Shown in pieces: positions 42,854-51,368 of a DNA stretch of 64,000 nucleotides. Source of the stretch: Bacteroidales bacterium UBA5349 (GTDB taxonomy: Bacteria; Bacteroidota; Bacteroidia; Bacteroidales; Tenuifilaceae); the NCBI GenBank assembly GCA_002410065.1, contig DHQB01000020.1:1-64000 (forward strand), given 5' to 3'. Both the position numbers and the translations under genes were made by a program. The notes beneath the pieces were generated by a model. The model did not search any database. It was not told the DNA's origin and saw nothing but the letters and a program-made list of their open reading frames with translations. Positions within the stretch are counted from its first letter, which is position 1, and each line of letters begins with the position of its first letter.

Positions 42854-44707
42854 ATGGATAAAAAAAAGCATGTGCTCGAAGTTGATGAGGTTTCCATAAG
42901 ATTCTCTGGCGACTCGGGTGATGGTATGCAACTGTCTGGAACATTATTTTCTGATGCTTCGGCACTATTTGGTAATGGGGTTAGCACATTTCCCGACTAC
43001 CCTGCAGAGATTCGCGCCCCTCAAGGAACCGTTGGCGGTGTCTCTGGATATCAACTTCAGATTGGGAATAGAAAAATGTACACGCCGGGTGACGACTGTG
43101 ATGTTCTAGTTGCCATGAACCCAGCTGCCCTTAAGGCAAACGCAAAATGGCTTAAGCCAGGAGCAACTATTATTGTTGACAGCGATACCTTTAACGAAAA
43201 AGGGTTCCAAAGAGCTAAGTACAAAACCGAAGACCCAATTACCGAGCTAAAACTCCAAGATTATAATATGGTTTTCGCTCCTATAACAACCCTAACAAAG
43301 GAGAGTCTTAAGGAAGCGGAACTCGATAACAAGAGTATTCTGCGAAGCAAAAATATGTTCGCTCTTGGTATGGTTTACTACATGTTCGATAGGCCTCTTA
43401 ATTTTACAGAGCATTACTACGAAGTAAAATTCAAAAACCGTCCACGCATTGTTGAAGCCAACAAAAAGGTACTTCGCGACGGATATAATTATGCTTCAAA
43501 CATCGACGCAATACCAAATACATACAAAATACCTGCATCTACCACCACAAAAAAGGGTACATACAGAAATATTAATGGGAATATCGCTACAGCATGGGGT
43601 TTAATTGCTGCTGCTGAAAAGGCAAAACTACCATTGTTCTGCGGATCATATCCTATTACTCCCGCAACCGATATCCTTATTGAGCTAGCTAAGCACAAGG
43701 AACTTGATGTAAAAACACTTCAAGCCGAGGATGAAATTGCTGGTATTTGCACATCAATTGGTGCATCATTTGCTGGAAATTTTGCCGTAACTACTACCTC
43801 TGGCCCAGGATTATCACTTAAGTCGGAAGCACTTGGCCTAGCTGTTATGACAGAGTTACCCCTAGTAGTAGTTAACGTACAGCGCGGTGGCCCATCAACT
43901 GGTCTGCCTACCAAAACAGAGCAAAGTGATCTTTTTCAAGCACTTTATGGCCGCAACGGTGAGTGCCCACTAGTGGTTGTTGCTGCAAGTACTCCAAGTA
44001 ACTGTTTCGATTGGGCTTTTAAAGCCTCAAAAATAGCCCTTGAGCATATGACCCCCGTTATACTTCTTACCGATGGGTACATTGCTAATGGCACTGAGCC
44101 TTGGCCTATTCCAAACATGAAAGATTATCCTGCAATTAATCCTCCTATTGTACCTGACGGGACTGAGAATTATCTCCCTTATGAGCGCGACCCACAACGT
44201 CTTGCTCGCCGCTGGGCAATTCCTGGCCAAAAAGGGTTAGAGCATCGTCTTGGAGGTTTAGAAAAAGATTTTCTGAAGGGCTCTGTTTCACACGACCCCA
44301 TTAACCACCAGAAAATGACTGACATAAGGGCTGCTAAGGTTGCTAAAGTTCAGGACTTTATTCCCGAACAGGAGGTTATAGGTGACCCAGAAGGTGATTT
44401 ATTAGTTGTTAGCTGGGGTGGAACATATGGCCACACATTTACTGCAGTTAATGGCCTTCAGAAGTCAGGTAAAAAAGTTTCACTCTGTCATTTGCACTAC
44501 ATAAATCCATTGCCAAAAAATATTGGTGATATTTTCAAACGTTTCAAAAAGATTATTGTTTGCGAGTTAAATATGGGACAGATGGCGAACTATCTAAGGA
44601 TGAATCATCAAGAATTTAACTATCTACAGTATAATAAAGTACAAGGACTACCCTTTACCGTTACTGAACTTAAAGATAGATTTAACCAAATATTGGAGGG
44701 CAAGTAA
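42854..44707 (+). CDS. korA: 2-oxoacid:ferredoxin oxidoreductase, fused gamma-alpha subunit (2-oxoglutarate type)
   Basis: 617 residues. Oxidises a 2-oxoacid to acyl-CoA, passing electrons to ferredoxin; runs reductively in some anaerobes. The gamma domain (about 10-190) has RFSGDSGDGMQLSGTLFSDA and the family signature FPDYPAEIRAPQGTVGGVSGY. The alpha/pyrimidine domain follows (about 230-617): WGLIAAAEKAKLPLFCGSYPITPATDIL, then EDEIAGICTSIGASFAG and TTTSGPGLSLKSEALGLAVM. This is the fused form that pairs with a separate TPP subunit; korB begins two bases after its stop. Substrate (2-oxoglutarate versus other) is by family resemblance. Confidence 0.88.
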   Translation: MDKKKHVLEVDEVSIRFSGDSGDGMQLSGTLFSDASALFGNGVSTFPDYPAEIRAPQGTVGGVSGYQLQIGNRKMYTPGDDCDVLVAMNPAALKANAKWLKPGATIIVDSDTFNEKGFQRAKYKTEDPITELKLQDYNMVFAPITTLTKESLKEAELDNKSILRSKNMFALGMVYYMFDRPLNFTEHYYEVKFKNRPRIVEANKKVLRDGYNYASNIDAIPNTYKIPASTTTKKGTYRNINGNIATAWGLIAAAEKAKLPLFCGSYPITPATDILIELAKHKELDVKTLQAEDEIAGICTSIGASFAGNFAVTTTSGPGLSLKSEALGLAVMTELPLVVVNVQRGGPSTGLPTKTEQSDLFQALYGRNGECPLVVVAASTPSNCFDWAFKASKIALEHMTPVILLTDGYIANGTEPWPIPNMKDYPAINPPIVPDGTENYLPYERDPQRLARRWAIPGQKGLEHRLGGLEKDFLKGSVSHDPINHQKMTDIRAAKVAKVQDFIPEQEVIGDPEGDLLVVSWGGTYGHTFTAVNGLQKSGKKVSLCHLHYINPLPKNIGDIFKRFKKIIVCELNMGQMANYLRMNHQEFNYLQYNKVQGLPFTVTELKDRFNQILEGK

Positions 44708-44709
44708 TC

Positions 44710-45735
44710 ATGGGCAAACACAATTATACTATACAGGATTTCAAAAGCGATCAAGAGGTAAAATGGTGTCCAGGGTGTGGTGACCACGCCATACTAAACT
44801 CTGTTTATCGCGCACTACCCGAAGTATCCGAGGCATTAGATTATAGCAAGGAACGATTTGTTTTTATTTCAGGGATTGGCTGTTCAAGCCGTTTTCCATA
44901 CTATATGGATACATATGGTTTTCATGGTATTCACGGCAGGGCATCTGCAATTTCAACAGGAGCAAAAGTTGCTAACCCAAAACTAAGTATTTGGCAAATA
45001 ACTGGAGACGGTGACGCTTTAGCAATTGGGGGAAACCACTTTATTCACGCAATCCGAAGGAATATTGATATTAATATCATATTGTTTAACAACGAGATTT
45101 ACGGATTAACCAAAGGGCAGTACAGTCCAACATCGAAACTTGGCTCCAAAACTGTAACATCTCCCTATGGCACTGTTGAGCAACCTTTTAACCCTGGTGA
45201 ACTTATTATTGGCGCAAAGGGAACATTCTTTGCCCGTTCAATTGATATGGACGTAAAGTTGACCGCTGAAATTCTTGTTCAGGCTGCTAAACACGATGGA
45301 ACATCAGTTGTAGTGGTACAGCAAAACTGCGTTATTTTTAACGATAACACTCACGCTTTAATTACCGAAAAAGAAACTAGATCAGACAGAACTATTGTTT
45401 TAAGGCATGGTGAGAAAATGCTCTTCGGTAAGAATAATGAGAAAGGTCTTGTAATGATTGGCAATCGGCTAAAAGTAGTTACTATCGGTGAGGATGGTTA
45501 CACCCTTGATAATATCCTAGTTCATGATGCGCATAATCCTAACCCTGGAGTTCATATGATGCTAACCAATATGGCATATCCAGAATTCCCATTTGCCCTT
45601 GGTGTTATCAGAGCAGTAAAATATCCTACCTACGATGATAACGTTAGGGATCAACTTCTTGAGGTTAAGAAAAACTCAAAGATCAAGTGTATGGACGATT
45701 TACTTCATAGCGGAGATACCTACGAGATAAAATAA
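44710..45735 (+). CDS. korB: 2-oxoacid:ferredoxin oxidoreductase, TPP-binding beta subunit
   Basis: 341 residues. The N-terminal KWCPGCGDHAILNSVYRAL (about 18-36) carries cysteines typical of the beta subunit's iron-sulfur site. ISGIGCSSRFPYYM near 54-67 contributes to TPP/CoA contact. The TPP/Mg motif is GDGDALAIGGNHFIHAIRRN near 98-117, ending with NNEIYGLTKGQYSPTS near 127-142. It is the partner of korA (two-base gap). No ferredoxin-like delta subunit gene is present, consistent with the two-subunit Kor class. The transcript ends at a strong hairpin. Confidence 0.9.
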   Translation: MGKHNYTIQDFKSDQEVKWCPGCGDHAILNSVYRALPEVSEALDYSKERFVFISGIGCSSRFPYYMDTYGFHGIHGRASAISTGAKVANPKLSIWQITGDGDALAIGGNHFIHAIRRNIDINIILFNNEIYGLTKGQYSPTSKLGSKTVTSPYGTVEQPFNPGELIIGAKGTFFARSIDMDVKLTAEILVQAAKHDGTSVVVVQQNCVIFNDNTHALITEKETRSDRTIVLRHGEKMLFGKNNEKGLVMIGNRLKVVTIGEDGYTLDNILVHDAHNPNPGVHMMLTNMAYPEFPFALGVIRAVKYPTYDDNVRDQLLEVKKNSKIKCMDDLLHSGDTYEIK

Positions 45736-45749
45736 GCAGAGACTTCATA

Positions 45750-45786
45750 AAAAAAGCGTTGGAACTTGTTTCAACGCTTTTTTTTA
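45750..45786. terminator. Bidirectional terminator between korB and pcrB
   Basis: AAAAAGCGTTG pairs with CAACGCTTTTT around a short mismatched loop. A and T runs on both sides suit the convergent genes. Confidence 0.85.
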
Positions 45787-46500
45787 TCTGCTTGCAGCAA
45801 CAAGTTCATTTAGTAGGCCTGCATCCTTCTCAAGGGCATTTCCCACAACTACCATATTCCCTCCTGCTTCCCTTGCATCACGAACGGCCTTAGGAGTTCT
45901 AAGACCTCCACCGACTATTATGGGCAGATCAACGCATTTTCTTACTTCGCTAATAATGTTACTGGGCACAGGATGCTCAGCACCGCTACCAGCTTCAAGG
46001 TAAATACTCCTTAAACCCAGTTGCTGTCCGGCAATGGCAGTAGCAACAACTATATCACCCTTATTGCGAGGTATTGACATTGTATTGCTCATGTACTGCA
46101 CCGAGGTAACTGCACCCGATTCAATCAGGATATAACCCGTTGGAATTATCTCCATGCCACTCTCGCGGAGAGCATGCGAAACCAATACATGATTGCCAAT
46201 GAGGAAGTCGGGATTTCTGCCTGATATCAATGAAAGGAGGAGTATGGCATCGGCGTTAGGTGTAAATTGCAAAGCATTTCCTGGGAACAAAACAATTGGA
46301 ATTGAAGAGTGCTGTCTGATAGTCATTAGCGCCTCATCTACGCTAGCCTGAGTCAGACTCCCTCCTAGTAGAATTATGTCAACGCTTGACTTTTGTGCTC
46401 GAACCGACAACCCTTTTAACTCAAAGAAACTATACTTATCGGGATCGACAAGTAAGGCAAACAAACCTTTCTGTGATCTTAAAAGTTGGCTATAAATCAT
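45784..46500 (-). CDS. PcrB-like geranylgeranyl/heptaprenylglyceryl phosphate synthase
   Basis: 238 residues from ATG at 46500, two bases after the upstream stop; upstream in-frame ATGs (46509 and earlier) would overlap the phosphopantetheinyl transferase gene. A TIM-barrel prenyltransferase that joins a polyprenyl diphosphate to sn-glycerol 1-phosphate. Signatures: LFALLVDPDKYSF near residue 12-24, VDIILLGGSL near 39, IYLEAGSGAEHPV near 166 and ILVGGG-type VGGGLRTPKAVRDAREAGGNMVVVGNAL near 201-228 (shown in parts). Archaeal homologues start ether lipids; the role in Bacteroidota is not settled. Confidence 0.82.
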   Translation of the reverse strand: MIYSQLLRSQKGLFALLVDPDKYSFFELKGLSVRAQKSSVDIILLGGSLTQASVDEALMTIRQHSSIPIVLFPGNALQFTPNADAILLLSLISGRNPDFLIGNHVLVSHALRESGMEIIPTGYILIESGAVTSVQYMSNTMSIPRNKGDIVVATAIAGQQLGLRSIYLEAGSGAEHPVPSNIISEVRKCVDLPIIVGGGLRTPKAVRDAREAGGNMVVVGNALEKDAGLLNELVAASR

Positions 46501-46502
46501 AC

Positions 46503-47141
46503 CTACCATTCTAACGATTTGGGATTGCATACTACCCAAACCACATTAAAGTACCCTAAATAAAAATAGTATAAATCAAATCGCTGAACTGTTCCACCAA
46601 GCCTAACGGTTGCATTAAACTCACCTTTTCCAGCCAAATTAGCAAGGGGCTTCACATCCATAGATGCACCGCCCAGCCCTTCCATACCGGGTAGTTTATA
46701 CATTGCTTCCTTTGCACTCCAAATTAAAGCTAGTTGACGGTTGTCAGTAACATCGACCCACTTCTTCTCATTCTTTGACAGATATTTATCGCTAACCTCT
46801 ATAAATGGACGAGTAAACGATTCAATATCAATACCTACGAGCCATTCGCTACTCAGAATAACCGCAACATAGGGGTAAGAGTGGCTTATTGAGATATGCG
46901 AGCGCGATTGCGCAAGAAAAGGGCGACGAGTAGGATGATACATTACATGGCCAGTATACCCGAACTCTCGTAGCAAGGCTCGGGCTGCTAACCACTCAAG
47001 CCTTCTTCGGCTGTTGGAAATTCGGGCTAACCCCGGAAAGTATTCGCCCCCAACAAATTCTTTGAGCTCTTCTTCGGTCTCCTCAACCCTCCATACACCT
47101 AAAGTATAATCGTCTGTTTTGAAAATTTCAACAAGAGCCAT
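46503..47141 (-). CDS. 4'-phosphopantetheinyl transferase (Sfp-type)
   Basis: 212 residues. Transfers phosphopantetheine from CoA to acyl or peptidyl carrier proteins. The magnesium/CoA motifs are VGIDIESFTRP near residue 118-128 and WSAKEAMYKLPG near 159-170. HISISHSYPYVAVIL near 97-111 is a family signature. It follows gldD by 5 bp and is followed two bases later by the PcrB-like gene. It is likely to activate the fatty-acid carrier protein; a lipid connection fits the neighbouring prenyltransferase. Confidence 0.87.
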   Translation of the reverse strand: MALVEIFKTDDYTLGVWRVEETEEELKEFVGGEYFPGLARISNSRRRLEWLAARALLREFGYTGHVMYHPTRRPFLAQSRSHISISHSYPYVAVILSSEWLVGIDIESFTRPFIEVSDKYLSKNEKKWVDVTDNRQLALIWSAKEAMYKLPGMEGLGGASMDVKPLANLAGKGEFNATVRLGGTVQRFDLYYFYLGYFNVVWVVCNPKSLEW

Positions 47142-47146
47142 AATAA

Positions 47147-47734
47147 CTATTTATTGTTTTTCCACTCCACCGACTCCATAAGCACGATTAGATCTTTGCC
47201 TAAAAAATCGATCGATGGTGCTAACGAATCCCTATTTGGTGAAACAGAAAAGTATAGTGCTCCCCTTAGAAAATGACTTGCCGAATCAGTTACATAGAAC
47301 TGCCAAGCACTGGCTGTGTTCCCCTTCATATTGTATAAAAGGCCGTAAACTTTTTTGTCGGAATGTTCAAAAAACCTTTCGGTAATTGACTCCGCTTTGT
47401 AGGTATGCTTATAGGCAAGTGCCCGCGAATCTTCCATTAAAGAATCGAGCCTTCCGTTTGCATCCTTATAGCTAATATGAATTTTGGCCTTATAATCGTC
47501 AAAATTTATATTCACCCAATAAGGTTCTGCATTATATGAATTATCAACTTTAACTCGGGCGTAGGAAGGATATTTAAAGCGATAGGGAAACCCAACTGAA
47601 TCAAACTGAACATATTCCTTCTCCGGAAAATCGGTACGAACATACCCGCGTGGGCGTGGAACAGGTGTATCGGAGCATCCGATAATCAACTGCAACAAGA
47701 AAACAAGTGTAAAATAAACTACAATCCTTTTCAT
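47147..47734 (-). CDS. gldD: Gliding motility lipoprotein GldD
   Basis: 195 residues. Lipobox LLQLIIGC (Cys20), followed by VPRPRGYVRTDFPEKEYVQFD, the conserved GldD opening (about 26-46). ADYKAKIHISYKDANGRL-like central sequence and YNMKGNTASAWQFYVTDS near 132-149 match the family. GldD is needed for gliding and Type IX secretion function in flavobacteria, but it also occurs in non-gliding species. It lies two bases from gldE. No other gld genes lie in the window. Confidence 0.88.
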   Translation of the reverse strand: MKRIVVYFTLVFLLQLIIGCSDTPVPRPRGYVRTDFPEKEYVQFDSVGFPYRFKYPSYARVKVDNSYNAEPYWVNINFDDYKAKIHISYKDANGRLDSLMEDSRALAYKHTYKAESITERFFEHSDKKVYGLLYNMKGNTASAWQFYVTDSASHFLRGALYFSVSPNRDSLAPSIDFLGKDLIVLMESVEWKNNK

Positions 47735-47735
47735 G

Positions 47736-49064
47736 CTAGCTCTGACTGTTTAAAACTTTAACCTTCACCCTCTTAATTCGTTTATTGTCTGCAGAGTCAA
47801 TTGTAAACCTAAAATGCTTATGGTCTATCACATCGTTTTTACTTGGTAAATGCCCAGTTATCTCTAGAATAACGCCCGCAAGAGTTTCTGCCTCTCCCCT
47901 AACATTATCAAAAATCGAATCGTCGAGGTTAAGAACTTTGCAAAAATCGTTGATTAAAATTTTTCCTTCAAAGAAATAGTTCTGATCGTCAATTTTTGTA
48001 TAAAGACTAACCTCCTCATCAGATTCATCTGAAATTTCTCCAACTATTTCCTCAAGAATATCCTCGAGTGAAACAATACCACAAGTCCCTCCATACTCAT
48101 CAACTACTATTGCAAGGTGTGTTCTATTTGCCTGAAACTCCGATAGAAGTACATTAATTTTTTTGGTTTCAGGGACAAAATACGCTTCGCGTAGAAGTTT
48201 TTGCCACTCAAACGTATCTGGCTCATCAATATAGGGTATCAAATCTTTTACGAATAGAACTCCCCTAATCTCATCGAAAGATTGTTCGTAAACTGGGATT
48301 CGACTATAACCCGATTCAATAACCACCGACTTTAACTTATTGAAACCCGACGAAATCTCAACTGCCACAACATCTAGTCGGGGTTTAAGAATCTCCTGCA
48401 CTTCAATATGGCCGAAGGTAACAATGCCTCTAAGTATCTTTTTCTCCTCGGGATGATGACCGGAGGTTATATCGAGTGCATCACCAAGTTCATCGATAGA
48501 CAAATTTCTGCGAGGACTGAACCTGCGGCTAACGTGAGCCGTTGATGATACTAAAAAATGGTTGAGTGGATAAAATATTTTAAATAGAACATACATTGGT
48601 AAGGCCATTGCTTGCGAAAATGATTTTGGCTTGCTAGTGGCCAGTATTTTAGGAACAATTTCACCAAAGAGTAGGAGGATAAATGTAATTATAACTACCT
48701 GAATAATAAAACCAAAGACAGGCGAGCTTGAGAAATCGAATATAGAATTGGTAATAAAGGCAGAAAGGATTACAATTCCAACATTAACAAAATTGTTGGC
48801 TATTAAAATGGTTGCCAGTAACCTTTCTGGTTTTTGGAGTAGTTCGAGCGCTATTTTGCTTGACCTGCCCTCATCCTCCTGAAGGCTCTTAATCTGAGTG
48901 GGGTTGAGGGAAAAAAATGCAGCCTCTGAGCCAGAAACTAAGCTAGAAATAGCCAATAGCAATGCAAGAACTACAAGGCCAACTACTACCCCTATTGTTA
49001 TTGGGTTTAGTCCAACCATGGGCAGAGCCAATACGCTATATACGATAATGAAAATTGAATTCAA
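47736..49064 (-). CDS. gldE: GldE-type CNNM/CorC family membrane protein
   Basis: 442 residues. A CNNM (DUF21) domain with four membrane helices occupies about residues 20-190 (ISSLVSGSEAAFFSLNPTQI near 40-59). Two CBS modules follow at about 215-335 (SRIPVYEQSFDEIRGVLFVKDL, THLAIVVDEYGGTCGIVSLEDILEEI in part). A CorC/HlyC transporter-associated domain forms the C-terminus from about 355. The order mutY-ssb-gldE-gldD is typical of the phylum. GldE works with GldD in gliding flavobacteria; Mg/Co transport is possible by family. Confidence 0.88.
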   Translation of the reverse strand: MNSIFIIVYSVLALPMVGLNPITIGVVVGLVVLALLLAISSLVSGSEAAFFSLNPTQIKSLQEDEGRSSKIALELLQKPERLLATILIANNFVNVGIVILSAFITNSIFDFSSSPVFGFIIQVVIITFILLLFGEIVPKILATSKPKSFSQAMALPMYVLFKIFYPLNHFLVSSTAHVSRRFSPRRNLSIDELGDALDITSGHHPEEKKILRGIVTFGHIEVQEILKPRLDVVAVEISSGFNKLKSVVIESGYSRIPVYEQSFDEIRGVLFVKDLIPYIDEPDTFEWQKLLREAYFVPETKKINVLLSEFQANRTHLAIVVDEYGGTCGIVSLEDILEEIVGEISDESDEEVSLYTKIDDQNYFFEGKILINDFCKVLNLDDSIFDNVRGEAETLAGVILEITGHLPSKNDVIDHKHFRFTIDSADNKRIKRVKVKVLNSQS

Positions 49065-49099
49065 TTACTAAAATATTTTGTTAAAAACTCTAAGTATTG

Positions 49100-49540
49100 C
49101 TAGAACGGTAAATCGTCCTCAGGCTGTGGCATCATCGAGTCATCCACTTTACTTGGATTTGGAGTAGCTGCCGAATCGCTTCTTTCACCCTTAGCTGCCC
49201 CATCGGATGGAGAAGGACCTAGAAATCTGAAAGTAGTACAATAAACCTCGGTAAAGTACTTTTTTACACCTGTTTCCTTATCATCATAGGTGTTGGTTCT
49301 TAACCTGCCCTCAACGTAAAGCAGTTTACCCGATTTGATATATTTCTCGGCAACTTCTGCTTGTCCACGCCATACCACAATGTTGTGCCACTCGGTTTGA
49401 GTTACTCTTTGTCCGCTTTTATCAGTATAGGTTTCGTTAGTAGCCAAAGGGAAGCGAGCAACTGTTATGCCGCCCTCAAGGTGCCTTACATCAGGGTCTT
49501 TACCTACGTTACCAACAAGTATTACTTTATTTACGCTCAT
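49100..49540 (-). CDS. ssb: Single-stranded DNA-binding protein
   Basis: 146 residues. The OB-fold domain fills residues 1-108: VNKVILVGNVGKDPDVRHLEGG, then TEWHNIVVWRGQAEVAEKYI and GKLLYVEGRLRTNTYDD. A short Ser/Pro-rich linker leads to the acidic tip DDLPF, which recruits replication and repair partners. The tip is intact. It is followed 36 bp on by gldE; mutY lies 83 bp upstream on the same strand, linking replication and repair. Confidence 0.94.
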   Translation of the reverse strand: MSVNKVILVGNVGKDPDVRHLEGGITVARFPLATNETYTDKSGQRVTQTEWHNIVVWRGQAEVAEKYIKSGKLLYVEGRLRTNTYDDKETGVKKYFTEVYCTTFRFLGPSPSDGAAKGERSDSAATPNPSKVDDSMMPQPEDDLPF

Positions 49541-49623
49541 AATCGTTTTTTTAATTTGTTTACTAAACTACAAATATAAGAATATACAATCAATCAAAGC
49601 CATTCAGTCCCACAAAAGAGTAA

Positions 49624-50706
49624 TCAAGGTTTTGGTGGATTTAGAAAGTACCTTACTGCAGGTTCCGCTGCCAAAAAGTTGTCGATAAGAGTAGGAATGG
49701 TGTACGAATCGATTGAACTAGTTAGCACCTTACTAAACCTACCCGTTAGATCCTTTGTATCCTTATTGATAATAACAACAATAAACTGAGCCATAATAAC
49801 CTGGTGGCTCAACAGATGTTTAATGGTTGGGGAAATGTATGTAATTGTTGGATCGGAGGAAGTAAAAAGTTTTTTCCATTCATCATTCTCCTGCAATTTT
49901 TCAGCTGCCAAAGGCTTTTCTGTTTCAATGAGAGGAAACTCATACAGCGACATCCAAATGTCTTTCGCGTTTCTTTTAGAGATAAAGGTATAGTCGCCAA
50001 AGCGGATAAGCAGATAGGTAAAATACCTATCCCTTGTTTTAATCTTTTTTGCTTTGGTGGGCAAAGCATCAATTATGTTGTTGCTATAGGCATAGCAGTA
50101 ACCGTTAAAAGGGCAGATGGTGCAATCGGGGCTTCGGGGAACACATTGCAAGGCGCCAAAATCGATTAAGGCCTGGTTAAACTCATCAGGGGCAGAACTG
50201 TTCATCAACTCGATTACCACCTTTCTAAAGGCTGCCTTACCAGGCGCAGTGTATGGGGAATCGAAAACCCCAAATACTCTAGCAATTATTCTGTACACAT
50301 TCCCATCAATTGCTGGCACAGGCTGCTTAAAAGCAAATGAAGCAATTGCACCAGCAGAATATTCGCCAACTCCTTTTAATTTGAGCATTTCCTCATAAAT
50401 TTTAGGAAATTCTCCATTTAGTTCTTTCTGAACATACTTGGCAGCTGCATGCATATTCCGAGCTCGGGTATAATAACCTAAACCTTGCCAAACCTTTAGT
50501 ACTTGGTCTTCATGGGCATTAGCCAAATGCTTAATTGATGGAAACGTAGCAATAAACCGATGATAATAGGCCATTCCCTGGGCAACCCTAGTTTGCTGTA
50601 AAATAACTTCTGATACCCAAATTCTATAAGGATCAGATGTTTCACGCCAGGGTAAAATTCGAGCGTTTTGTGCATACCAATTGGCCAATAGCGTTTTAAA
50701 ATCCAT
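49624..50706 (-). CDS. mutY: A/G-specific adenine glycosylase
   Basis: 360 residues. Removes adenine opposite 8-oxoguanine. ILPWRETSDPYRIWVSEVILQQT opens the helix-hairpin-helix glycosylase fold (about 17-39; catalytic Glu in VSEVILQQT). LKGVGEYSAGAIASFAF near 107 is the HhH loop and the following AIDGNVYRI carries the Asp. The 4Fe-4S cluster motif C-x6-C-x2-C-x5-C appears in CVPRSPDCTICPFNGYC (about 191-207). The C-terminal NUDIX-like 8-oxoG-recognition domain runs from about 230. First gene of mutY-ssb-gldE-gldD. Confidence 0.93.
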   Translation of the reverse strand: MDFKTLLANWYAQNARILPWRETSDPYRIWVSEVILQQTRVAQGMAYYHRFIATFPSIKHLANAHEDQVLKVWQGLGYYTRARNMHAAAKYVQKELNGEFPKIYEEMLKLKGVGEYSAGAIASFAFKQPVPAIDGNVYRIIARVFGVFDSPYTAPGKAAFRKVVIELMNSSAPDEFNQALIDFGALQCVPRSPDCTICPFNGYCYAYSNNIIDALPTKAKKIKTRDRYFTYLLIRFGDYTFISKRNAKDIWMSLYEFPLIETEKPLAAEKLQENDEWKKLFTSSDPTITYISPTIKHLLSHQVIMAQFIVVIINKDTKDLTGRFSKVLTSSIDSYTIPTLIDNFLAAEPAVRYFLNPPKP

Positions 50707-50779
50707 TAAATCAATAGTTAATGACGGCTAATTTGAGAAAAATAATTGGAAAGTCTTTTATTTATAAACATAAATGAGT

Positions 50780-50787
50780 TATATTTG
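50780..50787 (+). promoter_or_regulatory. -7 promoter element of the HU gene
   Basis: TATATTTG, 55 bp upstream of the HU ATG, matches TAnnTTTG. Confidence 0.55.
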
Positions 50788-50841
50788 CAGTCCGATTCGA
50801 GAATTCTAACCTTAATTTATTGATAATTAAAGATTTTAAAA

Positions 50842-51126
50842 ATGACAAAAGCAGATATCGTTAACGAGATTTCCAAGAACACTGGAATTGAAAAGGTAAC
50901 TGTACAAAAAACAGTTGAAGCCTTTATGGAGACAGTAAAAGATTCTCTAGTTAAGGAGAAAAACGTGTACCTAAGAGGCTTTGGTAGTTTTATTGTAAAG
51001 AAACGTGCACAAAAAACCGCACGCAACATCTCTAAAAACACCACCATTATTATCCCTGAGCACTTTATTCCTGCTTTTAAGCCAGCGAAAACCTTTGTAA
51101 ACAAGGTTAAGTCTCACGTTAAGTAA
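50842..51126 (+). CDS. HU/IHF-family DNA-binding protein
   Basis: 94 residues. Opens MTKADIVNEISKNTGIEKVTVQKTVE, with the GFGSFIVKKRAQKTARNISKN DNA-binding arm region near 51-71. The PAFKPAKTFVNKV end is canonical. A histone-like dimer that bends DNA. It is followed 37 bp later by a 30-codon very basic gene. The family is multigene in this phylum. Confidence 0.93.
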   Translation: MTKADIVNEISKNTGIEKVTVQKTVEAFMETVKDSLVKEKNVYLRGFGSFIVKKRAQKTARNISKNTTIIIPEHFIPAFKPAKTFVNKVKSHVK

Positions 51127-51162
51127 TCCATTTTTTTTAATTCACATAATACTATCATTACC

Positions 51163-51255
51163 ATGCCAAGCGGAAAGAAGAGAAAGAGGCATAAGATGGC
51201 AACGCACAAGCGGAAAAAACGCTTACGCAAAAACCGTCATAAGAAGAAGAAATAA
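51163..51255 (+). CDS. 30-residue very basic protein, probable small ribosomal protein (bS22/mS38-like)
   Basis: 30 codons plus TAA. Sequence MPSGKKRKRHKMATHKRKKR followed by LRKNRHKKKK. More than half of the residues are Lys or Arg, with no acidic residue. It resembles the AURKAIP1/COX24 (mS38) and mycobacterial bS22 peptides, which embed in rRNA, and comparable short basic proteins occur next to HU and rng in Bacteroidota. An A-rich upstream stretch replaces a clear ribosome-binding site. It is too short for ordinary gene callers. Family assignment is by pattern only. Confidence 0.7.
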   Translation: MPSGKKRKRHKMATHKRKKRLRKNRHKKKK

Positions 51256-51292
51256 AGCTATAGCATAAATGCAGCTTTACAAACTAACATGT

Positions 51293-51326
51293 CCAACCTA
51301 AGGAGCTACTGTGTTCTTTAGGTTGG
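51293..51326 (+). other. Stem-loop between the small basic gene and rng
   Basis: CCAACCTAAGG pairs with CTTTAGGTTGG (one wobble) around 12 nt, 42 bp upstream of the rng GTG. The following sequence is only moderately T-rich. It is either the terminator of the HU unit or a leader hairpin of rng. Confidence 0.6.
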
Positions 51327-51368
51327 TATTGTTTAATAACACCTTACCAGTAATTAATACTTTTTAAA

